Below, in pieces: positions 7,453 through 15,991 of a DNA stretch of 43,873 nucleotides (position 1 is its first letter; the number at the start of each line of letters is the position of its first letter). The notes under the pieces were generated by a model. That model was not told where the DNA came from and searched no databases. It saw only the letters and a list, made by a program, of their open reading frames with translations. This stretch comes from Deltaproteobacteria bacterium (GTDB taxonomy: Bacteria > Myxococcota_A > UBA796 > JAFGLY01). The position numbers and the translations under genes were made by a program. Location of the stretch: the NCBI GenBank assembly GCA_016927815.1, contig JAFGLY010000035.1:1-43873 (forward strand), in the 5' to 3' direction.

Positions 7453-10400
7453 ATGCACATCCGGAAGCTGGAAATCCACGGCTTCAAGTCGTTCCCGGAT
7501 CGGACGACGCTTCACTTCGGCCCGGGCATCTCGGGCGTGGTGGGCCCCAACGGATGCGGCAAGTCGAACGTCCTGGATGCGGTGAAGTGGTGTATCGGCG
7601 AGCAGTCGCCCCGCGCGCTCCGGGGCCAGGTCATGGAGGACGTGGTCTTCAACGGAGCCGAGGGTCGCCCCCCCATGTCCCTGGCCGAGGTCAGCCTCAC
7701 GCTCCTTGCCGGAGCCCAACCCTTTCCCGGAGACTGGGCCCGGTTCGAGGAGGTGCGGATCACGCGTCGGATGACGCGGGGGGGTCCGTCCGAGTACCTC
7801 CTCAACCAGGAACGGGTCCGTCTGCGCGACGTCCACGACCTCCTCCTCGACACCGGCGCCGGGGCCAGGTTCTACGCGTTCATCGAGCAGGGACGGATCG
7901 GCGGCATCGTGGAGTCCACCCCGGAGCAGCGACGGGCGCTCCTCGAGGAGGCGGCCGGCATCTCTCGGTTCAAGGCCCGCCGCGCCGAGACCCTGACCCG
8001 CCTGGAGGCGACGCTGGACAACCTCCAGCGCTCGAGCCACGTGCTCCAGGATTTCGAGGTTCGCCTGGAGCGCCTCGGCCGGCAGGTGGAGCAGGCGGCG
8101 CGGTACCGGCGCTACCGGGCCATCGCCCGTCAGGGCGCGCTCGTGATCGCACTCGTCCGTGCGGGCGGACTCATCGCGGACCGCCGTGTCCTGGCCCGGG
8201 ACCAGCAGGAGGGTGCGCGTGCGCTGGAAACCGCGGGTCGCGACCTGAACCGACGGGAGGGCGACCTGGTGCGGGACCGGGAGGCCGTCGAACTCCAGGA
8301 ACGCCGGGTGGGGGGGATCCGCGATCGGCTCGCGTCGCTGGAGGCCTCCCGGCGCGAGCACGAGTCCGCTCGCCTGTACCAGGACCGGGAGGCCGCCGAC
8401 CTCGAGGATCGGGCGGAGCGGCTCGCCGGGGAGGTCCGGGTGGGCCTGGAGCGCAACGAACGGGCGGTGATGGAGCGCGACGCCGCCTCGGCGCGGGCCA
8501 CGGCGTCGGCCGAGCAACTGTCCCGCAGAGAGGCTGATCTTGCGGTTCTGGAGGAAAAGGATCGGGTTGCCCGGGCACGCGTCGAGGAGGCCGGACAGGA
8601 GGTGGCCCGGGCACGACGGAGGGTGGCGGACACCCACACGGACGCCGAGCGTGCACGGGCGCGCCGCGAGGGGCTGGAGCTCCAGGTGCAGGAAGCGACC
8701 GAGGCTTTGGATCGCCTCCTTCGCGAGCAGGCGTCCGCGTGCGAGGAGGCCGAGCGACTGGCCCACGATCGAATCGGAACCGAGGCCGAGCACGTGGCAG
8801 CGACCGCACGACTCGGGGCCTCGGCCGCTGCGCTCGCCGAGGCGCGCCTGGCCCTGGAAGCGGCCTCGGCAGGGGCGCGTGCGTCGGTCGAGGCCCGGCG
8901 GGCTGCGGAGCAGGCGTCCGCTGCGGCGGACCGCGACCAGGCCGCTGCCGAGGGCCTCAGGACCTCCCTGGAGGCGCTCGAGGCCCGCCACGAGGGCGTG
9001 TCCGACGCGCCTAGAGCCATCCTCGAACGGGTGGAGGGTGCCTGGCTCGTGGCCGAGGAGGTGGAGGTACCCGGCGACATCGTGGCGGGCCTCTCAGCCG
9101 TCCTGGGAGACCGCGTGGACGCCGTGGCGCTCGCACGCCGGGAGGATCTCGGACCCGCGATCGAGGCCGCACGTGGCGGGACCGCCTGGGTGGTGCTGCC
9201 CGGCGGCTCGTCCCCCTCTCCTGCGGGTCTGGCCGGGCGTGTGGCCGGGACCGAGCGCGCCCGTGCCGCCCTGGCCCGTCTCCTCGGACCGGTCGAAGTG
9301 GCGGACGACCTCGAGGCTGCGCTCGTCCACCAGGCCTCCAACAGCACCGTGGTCACAGGCGCCGGCGACCTCGTGCTGCCGGGGGGCGTGCTTCGGCTCG
9401 GAGGGCCGGGCACGGGTGCAGGCAGCGCCGTCCTGGGGCGTCGCCAGGCGCTCAGGGAGGCCGAAGAAGCGTGCGCCCGGGCCGGGGATCGGGCCGAGGC
9501 AGTCCGTGCCGCCGCCCTCGGGGCCGCCCAAGAGGCGCAGGGGGCCCTGGAGACCGAAGACGCGGCGCGGACGGCGCTCACCGCGGCCCAGGAGGCCCAC
9601 CGCCTCGAGGAGTTGGAGGCCTCGGGTCTGGGTCACCGGGTGCGGGCGTGCACGGAGGCCGAGGAGCGACACCAGCGGCGCCTCCAGGACCTCGCGGCGC
9701 GGATCGAGGGGGGAACCGCCCGGCGGGCCGAGTTGGAGACGGCGCTCGACGAGGCGGGCTCGGATCGGGAGGCCTCGACGGCTCGAGACCGCGATGCACA
9801 GGCGGCCCTGGAGGCCGCCGAAGCCGTCCTGGACGCCCTCGGGGCGGCTCGGTCGGCCGCGCTCCAGCAGGTGCAGGCCCTGCGCGAGGAGGTGGCCGCG
9901 CTCCGAGAACGCGTCCGAGCCGAGGAGCAGGCCCGGACTGCCGCCGAGCAAGCGGTGGCGACCTTCACCGAGGCGGTGGAACGGGCGCGGGCCGAGTCCG
10001 TCCGGGTGGCCTCACGGCAACGGGATCTCGCCGACCAGGTCGCGGCCACCGAGGCCGCCATCGTCCAGGTGGCCGAGGCCCAGGCGCAGGCCTCGGCCGA
10101 GGTCGAGGAGGAGCGCCGGCGCCTCCAGGCTCTGCGGGAGGCCGCGGCGCGAACCGAGGAAGCGGTGGCTCGCGCCCGCGACGTGCGCGAGCGGGCCGAG
10201 CGGGTGCTGGGCGATCTGGAGGCCCGGCTTCGGGAGACCCGCGCCCTGCTCGAGGCGCTCAAGCGGAGCATGGAAGAGGACCAGGGCGTCTCGCTCGCCG
10301 GTCTCCTCGACCGGCTCGACAAGAACGGGCAGTTGGTGATCCCGCACGGCCTTTCGGACGACGCGCGCCTGCCCCTGGATGTCCGGCGCCTGCCGCCCGT

Positions 10401-11091
10401 GGAGGATCTGGTGATCACGCCCGGGGACCTCGCCGCTCCCGATCTGGCCCGGACCTGGACCGAGGCCACCGAGCGGGCCAGGCGGCGCCTGGAGGCGCTC
10501 GAGGACGTCAACCTCACAGCGGTGGAGGAGTACCTGGAGGTGCTCCACCGCACGGAGGAGATCCGGTGCCAACGCGCGGACCTCGAGGCCACGGTGGCCG
10601 AGATCCGAGACGCCCTGGCCCGCGTGAACCGCACCTGCCGGGAGCGGTTCCGGGAGACCTACCAGGCCGTGGACGCGCACTTCCGCGATCTGTACGCCCG
10701 TCTTGCGGGGGGAGGGGAGGCCCGCCTGGTCCTCACCGACGAGGAGGACCTGCTCGAGACGGGGGTCGAGATCGTGGCCTCCCCGCCGGGCAAGCGGCTC
10801 AAGACGCTGGGGCTCCTGTCCGGGGGGGAGAACGCGGTGGTGGCCATCGCGCTGCTCTTTGCCCTGTTCCGGGTCCGCCCCTCTCCGTTCTGCCTGCTGG
10901 ACGAGGTGGACGCACCTCTGGACGAAGCCAACGGAGCCCGGTTCAACGCCCTCTTGAGGGAGATGTCCCGGACCTCCCAGTTCGTGGTCATCACGCACAA
11001 CCGCAAGACCATGGAGGCCGCGGACATCCTGTACGGCGTCACCATGCCGGACCCGGGGGTCTCCCGGCTCGTCACGGTCGAGGTGCGCTGA
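7453..11091 (+). CDS. smc: Chromosome segregation protein SMC
   Basis: ATPase of the bacterial condensin that loops and compacts DNA around newly replicated origins, usually with ScpA and ScpB. The 1212-aa protein has the Walker A 'GPNGCGKS' (31-38), 'GFKSF' near the N-terminus, a long Arg/Glu/Ala-rich coiled coil, a hinge near residues 535-660 ('GDIVAGLSAVLGDRVDAVAL'), a second coiled coil, and the C-terminal signature 'LSGGE' (1122-1126) with Walker B 'FCLLDEVDAPLDEAN' and 'THNRKTME'. The ATG at 7453 gives the canonical 'MHIRKLEIHGFKSF' start. It sits 50 bp after the alpha-oxoamine synthase gene and just ahead of ftsY, a common bacterial pairing. No scpAB lies in this window. Confidence 0.97.
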   Translation: MHIRKLEIHGFKSFPDRTTLHFGPGISGVVGPNGCGKSNVLDAVKWCIGEQSPRALRGQVMEDVVFNGAEGRPPMSLAEVSLTLLAGAQPFPGDWARFEEVRITRRMTRGGPSEYLLNQERVRLRDVHDLLLDTGAGARFYAFIEQGRIGGIVESTPEQRRALLEEAAGISRFKARRAETLTRLEATLDNLQRSSHVLQDFEVRLERLGRQVEQAARYRRYRAIARQGALVIALVRAGGLIADRRVLARDQQEGARALETAGRDLNRREGDLVRDREAVELQERRVGGIRDRLASLEASRREHESARLYQDREAADLEDRAERLAGEVRVGLERNERAVMERDAASARATASAEQLSRREADLAVLEEKDRVARARVEEAGQEVARARRRVADTHTDAERARARREGLELQVQEATEALDRLLREQASACEEAERLAHDRIGTEAEHVAATARLGASAAALAEARLALEAASAGARASVEARRAAEQASAAADRDQAAAEGLRTSLEALEARHEGVSDAPRAILERVEGAWLVAEEVEVPGDIVAGLSAVLGDRVDAVALARREDLGPAIEAARGGTAWVVLPGGSSPSPAGLAGRVAGTERARAALARLLGPVEVADDLEAALVHQASNSTVVTGAGDLVLPGGVLRLGGPGTGAGSAVLGRRQALREAEEACARAGDRAEAVRAAALGAAQEAQGALETEDAARTALTAAQEAHRLEELEASGLGHRVRACTEAEERHQRRLQDLAARIEGGTARRAELETALDEAGSDREASTARDRDAQAALEAAEAVLDALGAARSAALQQVQALREEVAALRERVRAEEQARTAAEQAVATFTEAVERARAESVRVASRQRDLADQVAATEAAIVQVAEAQAQASAEVEEERRRLQALREAAARTEEAVARARDVRERAERVLGDLEARLRETRALLEALKRSMEEDQGVSLAGLLDRLDKNGQLVIPHGLSDDARLPLDVRRLPPVEDLVITPGDLAAPDLARTWTEATERARRRLEALEDVNLTAVEEYLEVLHRTEEIRCQRADLEATVAEIRDALARVNRTCRERFRETYQAVDAHFRDLYARLAGGGEARLVLTDEEDLLETGVEIVASPPGKRLKTLGLLSGGENAVVAIALLFALFRVRPSPFCLLDEVDAPLDEANGARFNALLREMSRTSQFVVITHNRKTMEAADILYGVTMPDPGVSRLVTVEVR

Positions 11092-11130
11092 AGCGGCTCC
11101 GCCGGATACCAGGGACGACCCCTGGAGGTC

Positions 11131-12210
11131 GTGTTGACCTGGGTGCTTCTGGCCATCGTGATCCTGGCGGTGGGCGCCGCGGCCCTGCTCGCGATCCGCC
11201 GTCGCCCACGCCCTTCGCCACCGGCGATCCCTCCGGTGGACACCGCTGGGTCGATCCCACCGCCGGAGGCCGCTCCGGTGCCCCTCTTCAGGCGTCTCTC
11301 CGACGGCCTCGCACGCACGCGCGAGGTCCTGACGCGGCGTCTCGACGGTGTCTTCGCGCGAACCCGGATCGACGACGCGCTCTTCGCCGACCTCGAGGAG
11401 GCCCTCCTGATGGCCGACGTCGGCGTGCGGGCCACCGCCCGGATCCTGGATCGGCTCCGTGAGGACACGACGCGCATGGCGCTCACCGACCCTGCGAGGC
11501 TTCGCGAGCGCCTGGGCACGCACCTCATCGACCTCTTGCGGGCGCCGGGCCCGGATCTCGCGGCCGTTCCAGAGGAGGGGCCGCTGGTCGTCCTAGTGGT
11601 CGGCGTCAACGGCGGCGGCAAGACGACCACCATCGGCAAGCTGGCCTCCCGCTACGTGCGTGCGGGCCACCGCGTGCTGGTCGGTGCGGGGGACACCTTC
11701 CGCGCGGGAGCCGTCGAGCAGTTGGGCGTCTGGGCGGAACGGGCCGGGGCCGAGATCGTGTCGCGCGAGGAGGGAGCGGATCCGGCCGCGGTCCTCTTCG
11801 ATGCGGTCACCCGAGCGCGCAGCCGGGGACACCAGGTGGTCATCTGCGACACCGCCGGGCGTCTCCAGAGCCGGAAACCCCTCATGGACGAGCTGGCCAA
11901 GGTCATCCGGGTCATCGGCCGCGCCCTGCCCGGCGCACCGCACGAGGTGCTCCTCGTGCTCGATGCCACCATCGGGCAGAACGCGCTCTCCCAGGCGCGC
12001 TTGTTCGGAGAGGCCGCGCCCTTGACCGGCATCGTGCTCACCAAGCTCGACGGAACGGCACGGGGAGGGGTGGTGGTCGCTGTGTGCCAGGAGACGGGCC
12101 TGCCCGTCAAGCTCATCGGCGTGGGAGAGACCCTGGACGACCTGCGTCCCTTCGACCCGGTGTCCTTCGTGGAGGCCCTCCTCGCGCCGGAGGATGCTGC
12201 CCGAACGTGA
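11131..12210 (+). CDS. ftsY: Signal recognition particle receptor FtsY with N-terminal membrane segment
   Basis: SRP GTPase receptor that delivers ribosome-nascent chains to the SecYEG translocon. The 359-aa protein starts with a hydrophobic helix (residues 4-22), then a Pro-rich linker, an N domain (about 55-140) and the G domain: G1 'GVNGGGKT' (158-165), 'DTFRAGA' (188-194), 'DTAGR' (240-244) and 'TKLDG'. The N-terminal helix replaces the acidic A domain of E. coli and would anchor the protein. The start is GTG at 11131 or TTG at 11134; GGAGG at 11124-11128 fits the TTG spacing slightly better, and the choice changes only one residue. It lies downstream of smc and 48 bp upstream of zapA. 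Confidence 0.95.
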   Translation: MLTWVLLAIVILAVGAAALLAIRRRPRPSPPAIPPVDTAGSIPPPEAAPVPLFRRLSDGLARTREVLTRRLDGVFARTRIDDALFADLEEALLMADVGVRATARILDRLREDTTRMALTDPARLRERLGTHLIDLLRAPGPDLAAVPEEGPLVVLVVGVNGGGKTTTIGKLASRYVRAGHRVLVGAGDTFRAGAVEQLGVWAERAGAEIVSREEGADPAAVLFDAVTRARSRGHQVVICDTAGRLQSRKPLMDELAKVIRVIGRALPGAPHEVLLVLDATIGQNALSQARLFGEAAPLTGIVLTKLDGTARGGVVVAVCQETGLPVKLIGVGETLDDLRPFDPVSFVEALLAPEDAART

Positions 12211-12258
12211 CGGATCGCTTACCTTGGACCCCGAGAGCCCCGAGCCTGGAGGAAGCCG

Positions 12259-12594
12259 ATGGCGGTCACGATCACCTTGAGGGGGCGCCACTACACCGTA
12301 CGCAGCGACGAACCCGAGGAGGACGTCCTCCGCCTCGCCCGTTGGCTGGACGATCGGATCGCGGAGATGGCCGAACGCACGCCCGGCGTGGATGGCGAGA
12401 CCGTAGCCCTGCTCGCGGCGCTGAACGTGGCCAGCGAGTACAGCCGGTTCCGGCGCAAGGTCGTCGAGGACCTTTCGGGCCTCGACCGGGATCTCTCGGC
12501 CGTTTCGGCCATCCTCGAGGTGACGCTGCCGGACGGAGGCGAGGTTCCCCCCCCGGATGCCGAAGCGGAGGCCCCCGGCGACCCGGGGGCGTGA
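12259..12594 (+). CDS. zapA: Cell division protein ZapA
   Basis: Small FtsZ-binding protein that cross-links and stabilises Z-ring filaments. The 111-aa length is normal. The N-terminal beta strand part 'VTITLRGRHYTVRSDEPEEDV' is typical of the ZapA globular head, followed by 'LARWLDDRIAEMAERTP', 'ALLAALNVASEY' and a coiled-coil stretch, then an acidic, Pro-rich tail of about 20 residues. A GGAGG ribosome binding site stands 9 bp before the ATG. The neighbouring smc and ftsY support a role in division and chromosome handling. Confidence 0.85.
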   Translation: MAVTITLRGRHYTVRSDEPEEDVLRLARWLDDRIAEMAERTPGVDGETVALLAALNVASEYSRFRRKVVEDLSGLDRDLSAVSAILEVTLPDGGEVPPPDAEAEAPGDPGA

Positions 12595-12610
12595 ATCCCC
12601 CAGAGCGCGC

Positions 12611-13084
12611 ATGACCGATCCCGTTCGCCGTGGTGTCGCGCGGTTTGCCGGCCCGCTTTGCGACCGGACGCTCGGATTCCTGATCCTGGCGCCGTCCGCC
12701 ACGGCCCTCGGGGTGGCGGCCTGGCTGGACCCCGATCCGAGGGGGCTCGGCACGCACCACCAGCTGGGCTTCGGCGGGTGCCTGTTCCACCAGCTCACCG
12801 GCCTTCCGTGCCCCACCTGCGGCATGACGACCTCGTTCGCCCTGGGGATGGAGGGGCACCTCTGGGCGGCATTCGTCACCCAGCCTTTCGGGTTCGTGCT
12901 CTTCGTCCTCACGTGCACGGCGGCCATCCTGGGTCTCGCGGACCTGATCGCCCCCCGAGGCCGGGTGGTGGCTGCGTGGCGCTTCATCGAGACGCGGGAA
13001 GGGTGGATCGCGGGGGCGCTCCTCCTCGGCATGCTCCTGGGATGGGCGTGGAAGGTGTACCGCGTCGCGTTCGTCGGGGGTTGA
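12611..13084 (+). CDS. DUF2752 family membrane protein
   Basis: A 157-aa protein with about three hydrophobic segments (near residues 21-38, 85-106 and 130-152). The diagnostic feature is 'LPCPTCGMTTSF' (66-76) preceded by C57 in 'GFGGCLFHQLTG', the Cys-rich signature of DUF2752. The family is small, membrane-embedded and without an established function. The ATG at 12611 was preferred over an upstream start that would overlap zapA. It follows zapA by 16 bp, so it is probably cotranscribed with smc, ftsY and zapA, although no functional link is implied. Confidence 0.8.
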   Translation: MTDPVRRGVARFAGPLCDRTLGFLILAPSATALGVAAWLDPDPRGLGTHHQLGFGGCLFHQLTGLPCPTCGMTTSFALGMEGHLWAAFVTQPFGFVLFVLTCTAAILGLADLIAPRGRVVAAWRFIETREGWIAGALLLGMLLGWAWKVYRVAFVGG

Positions 13085-13123
13085 CCGCCCGCGACCTGGC
13101 GAGACGCTCCTCGCCCCGACCTC

Positions 13124-13160
13124 CTACAGTCTACAGCCTGCAGCCTACAGTCTACAGCCT
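13124..13160. repeat. CTACAGY heptad repeat, copy 1
   Basis: Five heptads CTACAGT, CTACAGC, CTGCAGC, CTACAGT, CTACAGC followed by CT, in the gap between the DUF2752 gene and the transglycosylase. The same heptads recur at 25673-25721 (inverted) and 25902-25933. Confidence 0.85.
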
Positions 13161-13233
13161 CTCCCCCATCTCGGCGGCCACTCCAGGCAGGGGCCCCTTG
13201 ACCCCGGGAGCCCGGTCCCATTACGTCGGAGCC

Positions 13234-13854
13234 ATGTCGAGCGGTGCCCCGATCCTCCTCGTCCTGCTGGCCGCGAGCGTCGCTCGGTCCGCCTTCGCGG
13301 CCGACATCTTCGTGGGTACCGATCAAGACGGCGTGCTCACCATCACCGACTCGCCGGGGAGCCTGCCGGAGTTCGAGGCGATGGTGACGTTCGAAGTGCC
13401 GGCGCCGGCATTGCGTCACAAGATGCCGAAAACGCCCGATCTGCATGCGTACGACGCCCTCATCCTCGCGACGGCGGAGCGTACCGGGGTCCCGGCGGCC
13501 CTGCTCAAGGCGGTCTGCCTGGCCGAGAGCCGGATGAACCCGCGCGCCGTGTCGCCCGCCGGTGCAAAGGGGCTCATGCAGCTCATCCCCACCACGGCTC
13601 GCGCGCTCGGGGTCCGCGATCCCTTCGACCCCGCACAGTCGCTGGAGGCCGGTGCCCGGTACCTCGCCCGCCAGCTCGCCGAGTTCGGCGATGTCGAGCG
13701 AGCGGTCGCGGCCTACAACGTCGGCCCCCGGTACGTCCGGGAGCGCCGGCCATGGCCGGCGGAGACACGCCGGTTCGTGGGTCGCGTGGCCGAGTGGACG
13801 CGCTACTTCACCGAGCGTCGGCCCGTGGGGTCCGATCTCGAGCCGGTGGACTGA
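13234..13854 (+). CDS. Periplasmic lytic transglycosylase (SLT family)
   Basis: Cleaves the MurNAc-GlcNAc bond of peptidoglycan with formation of a 1,6-anhydro end. The 206-aa protein has a signal peptide (residues 1-22, cut near 'AFA-AD'), a short DUF4124-like N-terminal segment ('DIFVGTDQDGVLTITDSPG') and an SLT domain from about residue 73. The catalytic Glu is E98 in 'AVCLAESRMNPRAVS', followed by 'GAKGLMQLIPTTARALGV' and 'AVAAYNVGP' (158-166), which are the three hallmark motifs. The ATG at 13234 was chosen because it gives the signal peptide. It converges with the minus-strand gene at 13883. Confidence 0.93.
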   Translation: MSSGAPILLVLLAASVARSAFAADIFVGTDQDGVLTITDSPGSLPEFEAMVTFEVPAPALRHKMPKTPDLHAYDALILATAERTGVPAALLKAVCLAESRMNPRAVSPAGAKGLMQLIPTTARALGVRDPFDPAQSLEAGARYLARQLAEFGDVERAVAAYNVGPRYVRERRPWPAETRRFVGRVAEWTRYFTERRPVGSDLEPVD

Positions 13855-13882
13855 GAGTCGCGGTCCCCCCGGATCGCGTCGC

Positions 13883-14719
13883 CTACCACCCGAGCGGCTT
13901 CACCCGGATCCAGCGCCCGCTCGACGACCGGATCTCGCCGGAGTGCCTGAGGGCCCGTAGCGCGGCGATCACCTCGGCCTCCTCGATGTCGTCCCAGGGA
14001 CTCGTGCGGAGCGACCCCGCCACGAGGAGGCTCTCCTTCAGGCCCTGCTCGCGGTGGGCGTCGAGTCGGGCGAGCACGTACTCGCGGATCCACTCCCCGC
14101 GCCGCTCGTCGCGCGGAGGAGAGGGCCTCGGGGGCCGGGGTGGCGTAGGGGCTCTGGGGGTCCGCTGGACGACGGGCGCCCCGGAGGGAGACGCCGGCGG
14201 TGGGGGGGGCGGTGGGCCGGGCAGGAGGACGGGGTCCGGCAAGGCGGTGGCCCACGTGGCCTCGAGGCGGTCCAGGAGCGCGGCGGTGGCAGGAGAGTCG
14301 CCATCCTTCGACCCCCGGCCCTCCACGGCCCGTCTCAGTCGGGTCGGCACCCTGCCCGGGGGCAGCGACGCGAGATCCGAGAGGACCGCTTGGAGCACGT
14401 CACCGTCCGGCAGATCGCAGAGCTCTCGCTCGCGGGCCCGTGCGAAGGCGTCGAGGTCGACCGCAAGGGGGCGGGGCAGGCCCGCCGGTCCTTCGGAGAG
14501 CGCGAAGAGACCCGCGAGCGTGGATCCGGAGAGGTACGCGAGACCCCGGCGCAGGAGTTCGGGAACCCGGATTCCCAGGTGGACGGGGTCGGACGTGCAG
14601 AGGTCGGGGATGTGGATACGGTGGGCGGGCAGCACGGGCGGATCCGGCAACAGGGGCCGGACCTCTATCCGACTGCGCGAACGACGTGCGCCTGCGTCGA
14701 GATTCCGGATGACCCGCAT
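13883..14719 (-). CDS. Hypothetical protein with Pro-rich linker and winged-helix-like C-terminus
   Basis: Not recognised. The 278-aa frame has three parts: an N-terminal region (1-165) rich in Leu, Ala and Arg with 'PVHLGIRVPELLRRGLAYLSG', a Pro-rich linker (about 165-200), and a C-terminal segment (205-278) whose 'AEVIAALRALRHSGEIRSS' plus 'GRWIRVKP' looks like a winged helix-turn-helix. There is no signal peptide or membrane helix. The composition on this strand looks coding, while the opposite frames are Ser/Arg-rich shadows. The ATG at 14719 overlaps the start of the divergent cobalamin adenosyltransferase gene by 11 bp; a later GTG (V29 or thereabouts) is an alternative start. Confidence 0.6.
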   Translation of the reverse strand: MRVIRNLDAGARRSRSRIEVRPLLPDPPVLPAHRIHIPDLCTSDPVHLGIRVPELLRRGLAYLSGSTLAGLFALSEGPAGLPRPLAVDLDAFARARERELCDLPDGDVLQAVLSDLASLPPGRVPTRLRRAVEGRGSKDGDSPATAALLDRLEATWATALPDPVLLPGPPPPPPPASPSGAPVVQRTPRAPTPPRPPRPSPPRDERRGEWIREYVLARLDAHREQGLKESLLVAGSLRTSPWDDIEEAEVIAALRALRHSGEIRSSSGRWIRVKPLGW

Positions 14720-15278
14720 CTACACGCGCATCGGCGACCGGGGCACCACGCGCCTCGCCGGAGGACAGGAGGTCCCCAAGGACGACGTCCGGGTCGCTGC
14801 GTACGGCACGGTGGACGAGCTCACGAGCGTTCTCGGCGTGATCCGTGCGTTCGTCCCCACCTCTCCCGCGCCCGCCGCCGCACGGGAGCGCCTCGACCAG
14901 GTGCTCCACGACCTCCAGCGCGACCTGTTCCGGGTCGCGACCGTCCTGGCGGTGATCGGCGATCGGCCCGACGGCACGTCCGTACCCGCGCCCTCCGACG
15001 CTGGGCGGATCGAGCGTCTCATCGACGCCTTCGACGCCGAGTTGCCCCCCCTCCGGACGTTTCTCCTGCCCGCGGGCGGTCCCGTACCCGCGCTGCTCCA
15101 CCAGGCCCGCACGGTGTCCCGGCGGGCCGAGCGGATGCTGGTCACGCTCGCCCGCACGGGTGCTCCCGACGCCTCGTCGCTGCTCCCCTATGCGAACCGG
15201 CTCTCGGACCTGCTCTTCGTGCTGGCCCGCTGGGTGGCGCGGGCCGAGGGTTTGCCCGAGGTCCCGCCAAGCCCGTGA
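14709..15278 (+). CDS. PduO-type cob(I)alamin adenosyltransferase
   Basis: Transfers the adenosyl group of ATP to cob(I)alamin to make adenosylcobalamin, the cofactor of methylmalonyl-CoA mutase among others. The 189-aa length fits the single-domain PduO/MMAB type. Visible motifs are the ATP-binding N-terminus 'TRIGDRGTTRLAGG' (6-19), 'AYGTVDELTS' (31-40), 'LHQARTVSRRAERML' and 'NRLSDLLFVLARW'. Its position opposite an acyl-CoA carboxylase operon 2 kb away fits a propionate/methylmalonyl-CoA route. The ATG overlaps the start of the divergent gene at 14719. Confidence 0.93.
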   Translation: MTRIYTRIGDRGTTRLAGGQEVPKDDVRVAAYGTVDELTSVLGVIRAFVPTSPAPAAARERLDQVLHDLQRDLFRVATVLAVIGDRPDGTSVPAPSDAGRIERLIDAFDAELPPLRTFLLPAGGPVPALLHQARTVSRRAERMLVTLARTGAPDASSLLPYANRLSDLLFVLARWVARAEGLPEVPPSP

Positions 15279-15309
15279 CCGCCGGAGGGCCGAGGCGAAC
15301 CCGGATGCG

Positions 15310-15981
15310 TCACTTCGAGGCCTGGCAGCTGCCGAACCCGCACCGGATGGTCAGCGTGTCGCCCGCCGCGAGGGAGAAGCGGCCCAGCGACTCGAACCCC
15401 GTGCCCTTCTCGGCCTCGGCGTAGACGCGATACCGCCCCGGTGGGACGGCGCCGGGGGGCGAACGGCCGTTCTTCCCGACGAGGTAGGCGTCTCCGCCGA
15501 GGACCCTCACGGTGGCGGTGCCGGAGGACCCCACCCGGGCCACGGGCCTGGGTTCCTCAGCGGAGGCGGCTTCGAGCGGATCGGCTGGCACGTCCTGGGG
15601 GCTCTCCGGCTCCGCGACGTCCTCCGGGTCGCCGCCCGGCTCCGCGACGTCGGACAGCATCGCAGGCCCGTCCGGGCCCGGCGGCTCGCCGGTGTCCAGG
15701 GTCCGCACCATCAGCGCGATGAGCAGTCCGAACTGCAGGGCCTGGCAGAAGAGCAGGAGCGCGATGGCCAGTACGAGCCAGAGCGGGGCGCCGGCGGTCG
15801 TTCGACGCAGGAGGCGCAACTCCCGCTCCACGGCTTCCAGGCGACGAGCCACCGGATCGGGAGTGTAGGGCAACGGAGGGGGGGTGGGGTCGGCGGGAGC
15901 CGGGTGCAGGGCGGGAGGCTCGGCGGTGGGAGGGATCCCGTCCGCCAGGTGGCCCCCGCCGGGATCCGAAGGCGTGGCCAT
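15310..15981 (-). CDS. Single-pass membrane protein with PEGA-like C-terminal domain
   Basis: A 223-aa protein: a Pro-rich cytoplasmic N-terminus (1-42), a charged helix likely to coil ('ARRLEAVERELRLLRR', 45-60), one membrane helix (66-92), an acidic Pro/Glu linker (95-145) and a C-terminal beta domain (150-223). The last part, with 'GTATVRVLGGDAYLVG', 'PGAVPPGRYRVYAEA' and 'AAGDTLTIRC', resembles PEGA domains, beta sandwiches often attached to Ser/Thr kinases in Myxococcota. It starts 10 bp after the kinase stop, so the two are probably made together and may act as kinase and membrane partner. That pairing is inference. Confidence 0.7.
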   Translation of the reverse strand: MATPSDPGGGHLADGIPPTAEPPALHPAPADPTPPPLPYTPDPVARRLEAVERELRLLRRTTAGAPLWLVLAIALLLFCQALQFGLLIALMVRTLDTGEPPGPDGPAMLSDVAEPGGDPEDVAEPESPQDVPADPLEAASAEEPRPVARVGSSGTATVRVLGGDAYLVGKNGRSPPGAVPPGRYRVYAEAEKGTGFESLGRFSLAAGDTLTIRCGFGSCQASK

Positions 15982-15991
15982 GGGAATGGAC

